Shown here: piece after piece, positions 1 through 8,189 of the stretch
Position numbering within the stretch: the first letter of the stretch is position 1
Layout of the letters: each line of letters opens with the position of its first letter
From: UBA11740 sp049273695
GTDB lineage: Bacteria; Acidobacteriota; Blastocatellia; Pyrinomonadales; Pyrinomonadaceae
Assembly (NCBI GenBank): GCA_049273695.1
Contig: JBASRE010000048.1
Span: forward strand, 62,001-126,000
DNA length: 64,000 bases
Direction: 5' to 3'
The notes under the pieces: model-generated
What the model was told of the DNA's origin: nothing
The model's input: the letters and a program-made list of their open reading frames with translations, nothing else
The model's database searches: none
Translations under genes and position numbers: made by a program

Positions 1-233
1 TGCTGTCTGAGGGCGGTACGCGCACCGTCTTTCTTAACAGCGTTCATCGCGACTATCTTGCCGTCCTTGACCTGGGCAGTGTAGCTATCGGGCATTGATT
101 TTTCATTCCAGCCAAGCGTAATCCACTCCAGGGTCGTCTGAGCTTTCATACGGTATTCAACCAATGATGAAACGCCTACCACTGTCATACTCAACGCGAC
201 AACGACCAGCAGTCTATTTTTCGGGTAGTTCAT
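1..233 (-). CDS. Secreted hypothetical protein, 3' end cut by window edge
   Basis: The reading frame opens at an ATG at 231-233 behind a clear Shine-Dalgarno (TCAGGAGGA just upstream on the minus strand) and stays open to base 1, so the C-terminus lies outside the window. The 77 visible codons start MNYPKNRLLVVVALSMTVVG, a basic start followed by a hydrophobic stretch, as in a signal peptide or membrane anchor. The rest (KAQTTLEWITLGWNEKSMPD, then TAQVKDGKIVAMNAVKKDG) is not recognised. It is divergent from the collagen-like gene. No function is proposed. Confidence 0.6.
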   Translation of the reverse strand, partial: MNYPKNRLLVVVALSMTVVGVSSLVEYRMKAQTTLEWITLGWNEKSMPDSYTAQVKDGKIVAMNAVKKDGARTALRQ

Positions 234-436
234 TAGCTGGTTCCTCCTGACTTACAGGTTCATTCGAAAGGCGACGGTCAATCGAAAATTAGCACACACC
301 ATCCAGGGCCTCAATTCAGCCTAATAATTCATTGACACCTTCCTGCCCTCGCCGATAGAGTCGCGTTCCCCCCAACAAGGCTTTCCCAAACTTTCCATTC
401 AAAGGCGGCCCCTTGGCCCCCCCAAAAGGAGGACAG

Positions 437-1207
437 ATGACTACGAAATTGGTGAGACGTAGCATAGTCGGCGGCTTGGCTGGTATCGCTCTGCTGGTTT
501 TGGCGGTGCCGATTGCGAAGCTGGCGACGACGACCACTGCCGGTGTGCTCGAAGCTTGCATCAACTCGGGTAATGGAATGATGCGGTTAGTGGACGCAAG
601 CACCGCCTGCCACAATAACGAAACGCGCGTCAGTTGGAATGAAGAAGGTCCGCCGGGACCGACCGGCCCAACTGGACCGACGGGCCCAACGGGTCCAACG
701 GGTCCCACGGGTCCAACCGGCCCCACCGGTCCAACGGGCCCCACGGGACCGACCGGCCCCACCGGGCCAACGGGTCCAACCGGCCCAACGGGTCCTCCGG
801 GGCCTGCGTCTGGTGGGCCGCCGTTCATTTGGGTTTGCACGCCCGCGCATCATGCGAATCAGGGTCCGGGTCACTTTTCCGGCGTCTACGTTTTCAATGG
901 GAGCGGATCGACTGCCTTGGTGGCCGTAAACATTCTGGATAAGGATGGAAATAACCTGGCTGCCGCGCCAATTCCAGGATTGCCCGGGAACTTCTATCCG
1001 GGCAACGCAGGCGCAACCACGACGCCATTAGCAGCGGGAGCTACTCGGGTTGAGAGCTGGCTGTCCCCGGGAACCCAGAGCCCGACATGGGACGGTGTCA
1101 CGAATACGTCATTCAGCGTCAGAGTCACCTCGGATCAACCAATCGGAGTCGGCGCGAATTTTTCGCACTTCGAACCGAGGCCGGTAGCCTGTGTTCAGGT
1201 GAAGTAG
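437..1207 (+). CDS. Collagen-like GPT-repeat exported protein
   Basis: About 256 residues from the ATG at 437, chosen because AGGAGGA at 427-433 precedes it and because the protein then starts MTTKLVRRSIVGG followed by a hydrophobic segment (signal peptide or anchor). An upstream in-frame start at 413 would lie ahead of that RBS. Residues 71-124 are roughly 17 Gly-X-Y triplets, almost all GPT, bounded by GPP units. A C-terminal domain of about 130 residues (FIWVCTPAHHANQGPGHFSG onward) ends in a Cys-containing strand. Collagen-like bacterial proteins of this kind form surface trimers; that role is inferred from the repeat. A strong terminator follows the stop. Confidence 0.85.
   Translation: MTTKLVRRSIVGGLAGIALLVLAVPIAKLATTTTAGVLEACINSGNGMMRLVDASTACHNNETRVSWNEEGPPGPTGPTGPTGPTGPTGPTGPTGPTGPTGPTGPTGPTGPTGPTGPTGPPGPASGGPPFIWVCTPAHHANQGPGHFSGVYVFNGSGSTALVAVNILDKDGNNLAAAPIPGLPGNFYPGNAGATTTPLAAGATRVESWLSPGTQSPTWDGVTNTSFSVRVTSDQPIGVGANFSHFEPRPVACVQVK
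647..806 (+). repeat. Gly-Pro-Thr codon tandem repeat
   Basis: A nearly uninterrupted 9-bp period (GGN CCN ACN) encoding GPT triplets. Third positions vary between copies (ggtccaacg, ggccccacc, ggaccgacc), so the repeat is kept at protein level with synonymous drift. The antisense frame reads as a GPV repeat, a by-product of the same period. Confidence 0.95.
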
Positions 1208-1231
1208 TTCGTCAACGGGATGAAACAAGGG

Positions 1232-1263
1232 AAAAGGCCTCGCGCGCAGCTGGGCCTTTTTTT
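1232..1263 (+). terminator. Rho-independent terminator of the collagen-like gene
   Basis: The stem AAAAGGCC (1232-1239) pairs with GGCCTTTT (1253-1260), with a GC-rich loop, and the T-run continues to 1263. It lies 25 bp after the stop codon. Confidence 0.85.
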
Positions 1264-1484
1264 ATGATGGATACCGACAATTCGATTAAGCGTTCCGCAA
1301 GATTGCAAACGAGACGGCTGCGCTCCCATTTTGTCGGATATCGTCAATTACCTGCACGCTGCTCACCCGATATCGTGCTGAACGTTATCGTGCACAACAA
1401 AAATCGCGTGAAACTCGAAGCCACACTTATTGTCAGTCAATCGGCATGGCAATTGCCAAAGTCAATCGCGGAGGTTTCTATCAA

Positions 1485-2024
1485 ATGAAGGCACATTATT
1501 TCAGTCAAACAATCGGGAGAGTCCTGGCGGCATTGTTGTTTGTAATCAGCATCGGATTCGTTTCGAGTTCAGCAGTTCAGGCACAGTGGTGGCCAAATGC
1601 TACTGGCCAGCGAGATCGCGATTATCGGCGTCAACAGGAGCGAGAAATGCAGCGCGACCGGGCACGTATGCGTAACGAGGAATGGCGGCGTCGCAACCGC
1701 AATCGGAACGACGATGACTGGCGTTATCGCGGCAATACCGGCTACGGCAACATTAGCCAGGCAGCGGTGAACCAAGGCTTGCAGGACGGCGTTTACACCG
1801 GCTCGCGCGATGCGCAGCGGGGTCAGAGCTACAATCCGCAGCGGTCGCATTTCTACAAAAACGGGCACGGCGATAATGGTGGCTACGGTCGTTATGGCAA
1901 CAGCTACCAGTACCAGCAGGCTTATCGCCAGGGATTCCTGCGTGGATATGACCAGGGCTTTCGACAGTATGGCGGTTACAACCGAGGGCGTAATACCAAC
2001 AATCGGTTCCCGTTCCCCTGGTAA
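1485..2024 (+). CDS. Secreted Gly/Arg/Tyr-rich protein, paralogue of the gene at 3072
   Basis: 179 residues from the ATG at 1485, preceded by GGAGG at 1470-1474; the longer in-frame start at 1446 has no such site. A signal peptide (MKAHYFSQTIGRVLAALLF...) ends near VQA-QWW. The mature part is very rich in Arg, Asn, Tyr, Gly and Gln. Its C-terminal half carries the pattern Q-G-x2-D-G-x3-G, then a PQRSHFY segment, then YRQGFLRGYDQGF. The same order of motifs (KDG, PERSHYY, YRQGFARGYGDGW) appears in the protein at 3072-3479, so the two are paralogues although the dioxygenase gene lies between them. Function unknown; exported location inferred. Confidence 0.8.
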   Translation: MKAHYFSQTIGRVLAALLFVISIGFVSSSAVQAQWWPNATGQRDRDYRRQQEREMQRDRARMRNEEWRRRNRNRNDDDWRYRGNTGYGNISQAAVNQGLQDGVYTGSRDAQRGQSYNPQRSHFYKNGHGDNGGYGRYGNSYQYQQAYRQGFLRGYDQGFRQYGGYNRGRNTNNRFPFPW

Positions 2025-2049
2025 GTGACTATCTCTCGTCCTTAACTCC

Positions 2050-2091
2050 GAGGCGGATCGCTGAATGTCAGCGGCCGCCTCCTCTTTTTTT
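2050..2091 (+). terminator. Rho-independent terminator
   Basis: GAGGCGG (2050-2056) pairs with CCGCCTC (2075-2081); an inner stem CGCTGA/TCAGCG (2059-2064, 2068-2073) extends the hairpin, and CTCTTTTTTT follows. It ends the gene at 1485-2024. Confidence 0.85.
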
Positions 2092-2107
2092 ACCCCGAAC
2101 TTCCTTT

Positions 2108-2887
2108 TTATCCGAACCTCACGGAGAGCATTGAGACCGATCCGCCGTCGAAGCCTTCGACAGGAAAGGTTATTGAGTCTTCAGGTTGAGCTGCGCCGAG
2201 CACGTAGAGCAGAGGCAAGTAGTGATCAGGTGTCGGCACTGAAAGCAGCGCATCGCGGCCGAGCGATTCGTAATCAACGAGTGGCGCAAAGTTGCCGCTC
2301 ATGATTAGTTCTCGAGCGCGCGTTTCGAATCGCACAGCCCAATCGAAAGGTTCGACATCGTGACGCCCCCAGGCATAGGTGTGCAGGTTGTGAACCAGAT
2401 TACCGCTCCCGATAACGAGCACGCCTTCGTCACGCAACGGCGCCAGACGCTGTCCGAGTTCGTAATGAAATTCCGGTGGCTGAGTTTCGTCGATGCTGAG
2501 TTGCACGACGGGAATGTCTGCTTGCGGAAAGACGTGACAGAGAACAGACCACGTGCCGTGATCGAGTCTCCAGCCTTGATCCATCGCGACGGAACTTGGC
2601 GCGAGCAATTGCTCGACGCGATGAGCAAGCGCGGCGCTGCCGGCTGCCGGATATTGAACCTCGTAAAGCTGTCGCGGGAAGCCGCCGAAATCATGAATCG
2701 TGCGCGGCCGTGGCATCGCAGTCACCGCCGTCGCGGGAATGTACCAATGCGCTGAGACGCACAAGACAGCTTTCGGTTTTTGAATCGCTTGGCCGAGTCC
2801 CGCCCAGCCTGCGGTGTATGCGTTGCGTTGAATCGCATTCAGCGGATTGCCATGTCCAAAGAAGATGGTGGGAAGGCGTGAACTCAT
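2108..2887 (-). CDS. ygiD: Extradiol ring-cleavage dioxygenase, YgiD/LigB family
   Basis: 259 residues, the usual length for the YgiD (4,5-DOPA extradiol dioxygenase-like) branch of the LigB superfamily. Visible features are the N-terminal FFGHGNPLNA with His12, SAHWY with His47 and TIHDFGGFP with His65, which are metal-ligand or active-site histidines in this family, followed by LVIGSGNLVHNLH and a C-terminal DHYLPLLYVLGAA. Family members open catechol-type rings using one divalent metal; the physiological substrate in bacteria is usually unknown. Transcribed on its own, convergent with the upstream secreted-protein gene. The RBS before the ATG is weak. Confidence 0.88.
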   Translation of the reverse strand: MSSRLPTIFFGHGNPLNAIQRNAYTAGWAGLGQAIQKPKAVLCVSAHWYIPATAVTAMPRPRTIHDFGGFPRQLYEVQYPAAGSAALAHRVEQLLAPSSVAMDQGWRLDHGTWSVLCHVFPQADIPVVQLSIDETQPPEFHYELGQRLAPLRDEGVLVIGSGNLVHNLHTYAWGRHDVEPFDWAVRFETRARELIMSGNFAPLVDYESLGRDALLSVPTPDHYLPLLYVLGAAQPEDSITFPVEGFDGGSVSMLSVRFG

Positions 2888-3071
2888 TAGAGCGATTGTA
2901 AGGCCGTCGAGTCGAGCGAGGTAGCCCCCACGAAGCTTAGATGAGGCTTACGAACGAAGTAAATACAATCGGTTTGTAAGGGTTTCTTATGCGAACTTTT
3001 ATGCTCGCGAACTTGATGTAAGAACTCCAGCGTGCGGTTGAGCGTCTAAATAAGTAGCAAGGAGGTTAATC

Positions 3072-3479
3072 ATGAAATCAAGATTTAGACGTCTATTAAC
3101 TGCCCTAATACTTGGAATGACTTTGTTCGGCGGAATCGCGACTTTAGCGAGCGCAACAGTCCAGGCACAGCAACGCCGTCGTGTGATTATCGTGAGACGA
3201 CCGATTCATCGGCCGTTCTGGAATCCGTGGCGACGGGCCGATCGGCTGGATCGCTTCCGCTATTCGCGATACGTCTTTGACGAGCCGGAAGAAGCTTTCA
3301 ATCGAGGCTACAAAGACGGAGTTAAAGTCGGGCAGGGTGACGCCAAGAACCACCGGACCTACAAGCCCGAACGATCGCACTACTACGATGAGGCGGGCTT
3401 TGGGAATTACGGTGAGGTCTACCGGCAGGGCTTTGCTCGGGGTTATGGCGACGGATGGCGAACGCGCGAAGTCGGTTAA
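3072..3479 (+). CDS. Secreted basic protein, paralogue of the gene at 1485
   Basis: 135 residues with an ideal AAGGAGG at 3059-3065. Starts with MKSRFRRLLTALILGMTLFG, a signal peptide likely cut after VQA-Q. An Arg-rich stretch (QQRRRVIIVRRPIHRPFWNP) follows. Then comes the motif series shared with the 1485-2024 protein: FNRGYKDGVKVGQGDAKNH, YKPERSHYYDEAG and YRQGFARGYGDGW. A short exported protein of unknown role. The shared motifs suggest a duplicated domain of roughly 60 residues with regularly spaced RGY/DG turns. Confidence 0.8.
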   Translation: MKSRFRRLLTALILGMTLFGGIATLASATVQAQQRRRVIIVRRPIHRPFWNPWRRADRLDRFRYSRYVFDEPEEAFNRGYKDGVKVGQGDAKNHRTYKPERSHYYDEAGFGNYGEVYRQGFARGYGDGWRTREVG

Positions 3480-3521
3480 GACTCTGCGTTGACTTCGCCG
3501 AACTGTTGATCTCTTCAACTG

Positions 3522-3552
3522 AATGCCGCGGGGAAACTCGCGGCATTTGTTT
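3522..3552 (+). terminator. Rho-independent terminator
   Basis: A perfect 9-bp stem AATGCCGCG (3522-3530) with CGCGGCATT (3539-3547) and an 8-base loop, then TGTTTTG. It follows the stop of the gene at 3072-3479. Confidence 0.8.
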
Positions 3553-3610
3553 TGTCTGAACCTCTTCGCACGAATGAGCGTAGAATGTACGGAAATAGTG
3601 GGAACGAAAC

Positions 3611-4369
3611 ATGTTCTGTCCTCAATGTGGAACCGAATCTCCGGCGGATCTGAAATTCTGCCGCACCTGTGGCGCGAACCTGCGTGTGATTGGCAAAGCT
3701 GTCACGCTCAGTGAGGCGATCGCGCGCAGCGACAGCGTGCCTTCGAAAATCAAGGACCTGGTCGCGAATCTGAAGATCGAAAAGGTCAGCGATGAAGTGG
3801 CGCGCGCCATGGAAAAGGTCAAGCAGGAGATCGCGCACACCGCCGAAGATCATCGTGACTGGCATCTTAATCACAGTAAGCCATTGGGCTTCAAGCGCAA
3901 GGAAAAGACCGCGGAGCAGCGTCGTGAAAAACACCTCGTGAGCGGCTCGATTAGTTTCTTCACGGGGATCGGTCTCTCTATCGTTTTGTATTTTGTCTCA
4001 CACGCGTTGCTCGGCAAATTTCCGCCGGCTGACTTCGAAGGAAGGCCGTTTGATTTCGACTCACTCTTGCGAATCGCCTGGGTTATCGGCTTGCTGCCGA
4101 CGTTCGCCGGCTTCGGACACATCATCGCCGGGCTAACGATTCGACGTCACCGGCCTGATGAGATTGTGGCGCCGGAAACGCCCTTGCGAATTGGCGAGCC
4201 TGCGGAACCGTCGTTTGCGCCAGCGCCGGCGTTCGCGTCGCAGCATGACGACGAGGCCGAGGTGTTCGGTCCACTTTCGGCGCCGCACAGTGTTACGGAT
4301 CGAACAACAAACATCCTCGAACGCAAACTACGCGTCGGCCGGACGAACGAGCTGGAAAACGAGCGTTGA
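3611..4369 (+). CDS. Zinc-ribbon membrane protein
   Basis: 252 residues. The N-terminus MFCPQCGTESPADLKFCRTC is a zinc ribbon with Cys3, Cys6, Cys17 and Cys20. The middle (about residues 30-115) is charged and helical. Two hydrophobic segments follow, near SISFFTGIGLSIVLYFVSHA and LLRIAWVIGLLPTFAGFGHI, then a Pro/Ala/acidic cytosolic-looking tail. The same architecture (ribbon, membrane segments, disordered tail) recurs in the gene at 60711-61211. Such zinc-ribbon membrane proteins are common in acidobacteria and lack an assigned function. No operon partner is evident. Confidence 0.8.
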   Translation: MFCPQCGTESPADLKFCRTCGANLRVIGKAVTLSEAIARSDSVPSKIKDLVANLKIEKVSDEVARAMEKVKQEIAHTAEDHRDWHLNHSKPLGFKRKEKTAEQRREKHLVSGSISFFTGIGLSIVLYFVSHALLGKFPPADFEGRPFDFDSLLRIAWVIGLLPTFAGFGHIIAGLTIRRHRPDEIVAPETPLRIGEPAEPSFAPAPAFASQHDDEAEVFGPLSAPHSVTDRTTNILERKLRVGRTNELENER

Positions 4370-4626
4370 TTTTCCCGCTCATTCCGGTTCTGGAATTCAC
4401 ATCGAGAATTTGGCAACCAAGGGTTTTGTCCACCGGAAAGCTCTTAATCTCGCAAACTTAAATAGGTTGAGACTCTACCCGCACGAACTTCTTGTTCGTC
4501 ATGACTATTTTCAGGAAACTTCACACTCGGATTGAAATGAAATTGCCATAAAACGCATATTGAATTGATAGCGTGTGGCCTAATCATGTGTTTCCCATTT
4601 CGAACCAGTCATAAGGAGGCGAAAAG

Positions 4627-4917
4627 ATGTCAGAAGCATCGGATATTGCGGTTGGACGTGTGATTGATAGATGGGTTGAAATTGAGGAGGGCGGTTATCA
4701 GCCTTCCGACCCCCTTCGAAATGTATGGGCGATCAGGCATCCCATGAGCCCGGCCTACGAGCCACACGGCATCGTAAGATTGATTGGCGAGATTCGAAGG
4801 GACCAGCTCCTGGGCCGTTGTCAGGTCGCGACCGACCTCGAGGCAGGTCATTTCGTCGCCGGAGGCTTCGTTCAGACAGTGCAGAATCTGCGGGACTGGG
4901 TCGATCCGTGCGCCTGA
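4627..4917 (+). CDS. Small hypothetical protein
   Basis: 96 residues with an excellent RBS, AAGGAGG at 4613-4619, seven bases before the ATG, which makes the start secure. No signal peptide or membrane segment. The sequence has an EIEEGGYQPSDPL stretch, then PHGIVRLIGEIRRDQLLGRC and a C-terminal NLRDWVDPCA. Not recognised as a known family. It ends 67 bp before the start of the outer-membrane-like gene, in the same direction, so co-transcription is possible. Confidence 0.65.
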   Translation: MSEASDIAVGRVIDRWVEIEEGGYQPSDPLRNVWAIRHPMSPAYEPHGIVRLIGEIRRDQLLGRCQVATDLEAGHFVAGGFVQTVQNLRDWVDPCA

Positions 4918-4984
4918 TTTGCGATCGGGAATCCTCTTCTTTCTGAGACGTCAGAGACTTCCATCTTTTGAACCGGAGGAAACT

Positions 4985-6694
4985 ATGCGATATAGATTCT
5001 TATTAGGCGTCGCAGCGATGCTTGTCCTTTCATATTTCTGTTGCCCGACGAGCGCACAAACTAAACCCACCCTCGCGGTTTCGGAAAACCGGCGCGAAAT
5101 AAAGATTGATGCGCCGGGTGGTCAAAGTCTGCCGGCGGCATTTTCGCAGCGAGAAGCTGTACGCAGAGAAAACTACCAACTTCATGAAATCGAGCCGGCG
5201 GATCGTCCCGGCGAAGTTAGTGCTGACCGCTCGGGACTGTTGAGTCAACTTGGGTTGGGCTGCGAAGGCAACTCATGCAAACGTCTCACCATCGGGCTGA
5301 ACTCCACCCTTCCCCCAAACCAGACTTTCGTTCTGCGAATCGACAAGTACTTCCCGGACACGAGCGCGGTTACGATCCGTTTCAGCACTTCAATGGCAAA
5401 CGCGCCCGCGCCTACTGCCGCTGCCACTGTGGCAACGATCGGCAAGGGAGCAAACGCTTACGATCAACTGGATGAATTGACCCTTATCACCACGAATCCA
5501 GTGACGTTGGCATCCCCGTTGACGGTCAAGCGGATGTTCTTTCGACTTAAGGACGGAGTTGTAACTCCGGATCAGGAACTCTTTACGGCGACCAATACAC
5601 CGCATCGGGGCGTCTATGAATTGCACCTCGATCGAAAGCTAGTAGAGGGTCAAACACATGTGCTGGTCATTGACGGAGGGATCAAGGACAGTGCCGGAAA
5701 CAATGTTCGCGCTGAAGGGAAAGTGGAATTGGCGCCGCCGCCTAAAAAGCCTGAAGACCGGCGAATTGATATGAGTCTGGCGACGGTCGCCGCCGCCCGG
5801 CAGAAGGCCGTGTTTGATCTGACCACGACCTTTGTCCCGAAGCGGGTGCATCAGGTCGGCGACACGAATTGGCTTTGGGAGCCGAAATTGACGGTGGATA
5901 TCGGTTTGCGCTCAACCAAATCCAGTAATTCCGTGGTCTTTGCGCCGCTGAACTTTCGAAACGTTTTTCTCGAGGATGTGTTCAAAGCCGAATTGCCTGG
6001 CGGCGGCCCACCGGTACTTGCGACCACCCAAGTGAAGGACAGAGCCGGGCGACGTGTAACCGGATGGGACACCTGGCAAGCAACGCCGTGGTACAAGCCT
6101 TCGGATGTCGAGTTCACAGTCGGACCTAAAGCCGAGTTTGACCGCAATTTCAAACGGAAGAATCTGCTCGGAGCCGTTCGATTTGATCTCAACTTTCACC
6201 GATGGCTCGGGACAATTGCCAGGAAGCGCCAGCTTTTGGAGGACAGTTATGGGAAACCGATCTCGAGTCAAATTGTCTTGAACTCTGGCTGGAGACTCGT
6301 GCCGTACATGGCCTTCGATTTCGGCGGGCATGTTAATAACGAGACCGTTAGCAAGAAGGGTAAGAGTGTATTCGTTCCGCGCCACAAGATTTTCCGAAGT
6401 TACGTGGGCTTTGTCGCCACGATAGAGTGGAATACCTTCGGCCTGCCGACGTCTCTAAATTTGGAGGAGTCCTGGGTTCACTTAGCCGCGCGCGAGACGA
6501 TAGGGTTCACGACTGATTCCGGCGTCGAATTACGCCAGTTGCGCGGTTTTCATCCTCGGGGCAAAGCTACCTTGGACTTCGCGTTTGATCCCTCCAAACA
6601 CTACACATTTAGTGTTGGCTACGAAAATGGTCGACTGGCTCCGAATTTCGAGTACCTGAACAAGCTGTCGGCGGGAATCAGAGTGGTGTACTAA
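4985..6694 (+). CDS. Large exported, probably outer-membrane protein
   Basis: 569 residues from the ATG at 4985, chosen for GGAGGA at 4975-4980 and the signal peptide that follows (MRYRFLLGVAAMLVLSYFCC, cleavage near TSA-QTK). An in-frame start at 4784 would overlap the preceding gene and lacks a signal sequence. Residues about 90-260 look like Ig-like or invasin-type strands (FVLRIDKYFPDTSAVTIRF; HVLVIDGGIKDSAGNNVRAE). The C-terminal third alternates polar and hydrophobic residues and ends in a terminal aromatic (AGIRVVY), as outer-membrane beta-barrels do. Function unknown; location inferred. Confidence 0.75.
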   Translation: MRYRFLLGVAAMLVLSYFCCPTSAQTKPTLAVSENRREIKIDAPGGQSLPAAFSQREAVRRENYQLHEIEPADRPGEVSADRSGLLSQLGLGCEGNSCKRLTIGLNSTLPPNQTFVLRIDKYFPDTSAVTIRFSTSMANAPAPTAAATVATIGKGANAYDQLDELTLITTNPVTLASPLTVKRMFFRLKDGVVTPDQELFTATNTPHRGVYELHLDRKLVEGQTHVLVIDGGIKDSAGNNVRAEGKVELAPPPKKPEDRRIDMSLATVAAARQKAVFDLTTTFVPKRVHQVGDTNWLWEPKLTVDIGLRSTKSSNSVVFAPLNFRNVFLEDVFKAELPGGGPPVLATTQVKDRAGRRVTGWDTWQATPWYKPSDVEFTVGPKAEFDRNFKRKNLLGAVRFDLNFHRWLGTIARKRQLLEDSYGKPISSQIVLNSGWRLVPYMAFDFGGHVNNETVSKKGKSVFVPRHKIFRSYVGFVATIEWNTFGLPTSLNLEESWVHLAARETIGFTTDSGVELRQLRGFHPRGKATLDFAFDPSKHYTFSVGYENGRLAPNFEYLNKLSAGIRVVY

Positions 6695-6716
6695 GGCAGC
6701 AAAACCACCTCATCTC

Positions 6717-6750
6717 CTGGCGGCTGGCTCATCAAACGGACAGCCGCCAG
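6717..6750 (+). terminator. Hairpin after the outer-membrane-like gene
   Basis: CTGGCGGCTG (6717-6726) pairs perfectly with CAGCCGCCAG (6741-6750). There is no long T-run afterwards, so it is either a weak terminator or an mRNA-stabilising hairpin. Confidence 0.5.
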
Positions 6751-6944
6751 TCAAATCGTCCGTTTCAGTTCTGGATTCGGCAACATTCTTGATTACCGCC
6801 AAGCCAATTTCCGCATCAAAAGAGCGATGCTCCTGACAAGACTTGCGGCTCGTTTGACACATCTGCTGTGTTAACGTATCAGTAAAGCGTGCACGAGTGC
6901 GCTGGCGGCGGCGTATCGAATGAGGAGATGGGGAAGCTAAAGAA

Positions 6945-8114
6945 TTGGACTACACAACTCGCGAATTACTTAAGCGTTACGCAAAGCTGGCGACGGGCCA
7001 ACCGTTCGCGCCGGTCTTGCTGAACATTCTGGTCACGTCGGTGTGCGACATGCGTTGCACGCATTGTTTCTTCACGGATGAACTGGACGATCGGCCGCGC
7101 AAGAAACTCCAGATGAAGGCGCAAGAGATTGATCGTATCGCGCAGACGCTGGGCGGCAATCTCGGCGTCTTGATTCTCGCCGGCGGCGAGCCTTTCACGC
7201 GCAAAGACCTGCCCGAGATCGTCAGCTCGTTCTATCGTCACAACAATCTGGAATCGGTTTACCTGATGTCGAATGGACAGATTCAGAAGCGAATCTTTCC
7301 CGACGTCACGCGTATCCTGGAAGAGTGCCCGAACCTGAACGTCACCGTCGCGATGGGCATCGACGGTTTGGAGCAGCAGCACGACAAGATTCGTCAGAAG
7401 CCCGGCTCGTGGCAGATTGCGATTGAAACTGCGCGCGAGCTGAAGGCGATGAAAAAGCAGTACCCGAAGCTCGACCTGCAAACCTGCACCTGCTTCATGC
7501 ATTCGAATCAGGACACGATCTTCGAGTGGTACGAATTCCTCAAGCACGATCTGAAGCCGGACAAGGTCAACTTCAATTACATCCGGCCGCCCTCAGCCGA
7601 TCCAATCGAACTCGACATCGATAAGTCGCGCTATGCAAAGCTCGCGCAGATGATTGACGACGACTCGCGTCACGCCGCCATCAAGAACAATTACGGCGGC
7701 AAAGCCGGTTACTTCAAAGCCGCGATCGACATTTACATGCACGGCTTGATTACGAAGACGCAGGAGACCCAGCAGGCGCAACTAACCTGCTATGCCGGAA
7801 CTGCGGGCGCCGTGATTTACGATGAAGGCACTCTGTCATCGTGCGAGAACCTTGCGCCGATTGGAAACCTCCGCGATCACGACTGGAACTTTCAGGGACT
7901 GTGGCTGTCCGAAGCGATGAAGGCGCGTCGTAAACAAGCCGCCGACGGCTGCTTCTGCACGCATGAGTCGAACTGCTATTACCCGTCGTTGCCTTTCAAT
8001 CCGAAGCACTTGATCCAGATCAAGAAGATCGAGCGCGAGATGAAAAAGGCGAGCAGGGAACTGGAGAAACGTGGTGCCGCCGAGCAGCCTGACGGAATTG
8101 CCGTGAATGTGTAG
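6945..8114 (+). CDS. Radical SAM enzyme
   Basis: 389 residues. The 4Fe-4S cluster motif CxxxCxxC is at Cys34, Cys38 and Cys41 (VCDMRCTHC), followed by an AGGEPFTRKDL glycine-rich SAM-binding loop. A Cys-rich C-terminus (TCYAGTAGAVIYDEGTLSSC; CFCTHESNCYYPS) suggests an auxiliary cluster domain of SPASM or twitch type. The start is a TTG at 6945, the only one that leaves a full N-terminus; GGGGAAG lies 10 bases upstream. The gene is followed by a glycosyltransferase and an SDR in the same direction, which hints at lipid or cell-envelope chemistry. The substrate cannot be named from sequence. Confidence 0.85.
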   Translation: MDYTTRELLKRYAKLATGQPFAPVLLNILVTSVCDMRCTHCFFTDELDDRPRKKLQMKAQEIDRIAQTLGGNLGVLILAGGEPFTRKDLPEIVSSFYRHNNLESVYLMSNGQIQKRIFPDVTRILEECPNLNVTVAMGIDGLEQQHDKIRQKPGSWQIAIETARELKAMKKQYPKLDLQTCTCFMHSNQDTIFEWYEFLKHDLKPDKVNFNYIRPPSADPIELDIDKSRYAKLAQMIDDDSRHAAIKNNYGGKAGYFKAAIDIYMHGLITKTQETQQAQLTCYAGTAGAVIYDEGTLSSCENLAPIGNLRDHDWNFQGLWLSEAMKARRKQAADGCFCTHESNCYYPSLPFNPKHLIQIKKIEREMKKASRELEKRGAAEQPDGIAVNV

Positions 8115-8117
8115 ACG

Positions 8118-8189
8118 ACTAAGTGGCACAGACTTCAGTCTGTGATTAGTTGAGAAAAGGAACACAGACTGAAGTCTGTGCCACTAAGT
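8118..8189. repeat. Palindromic repeat, copy 1 (27-bp arms)
   Basis: Arm 8118-8144 (core GGCACAGACTTCAGTCTGTG) is the inverse of arm 8163-8189 with one mismatch. Each arm is itself partly palindromic (CAGACT-TC-AGTCTG). It starts 3 bp after the radical SAM stop codon and overlaps the apparent GTG start of the glycosyltransferase. A second copy sits at 9526-9591. Confidence 0.9.

Noticed and set aside
316..874. Long open frames antisense to the collagen-like gene, with GPV or Arg/Trp-rich translations
   Set aside because: They are by-products of the 9-bp GPT codon repeat and have no RBS or non-repeat sequence of their own.
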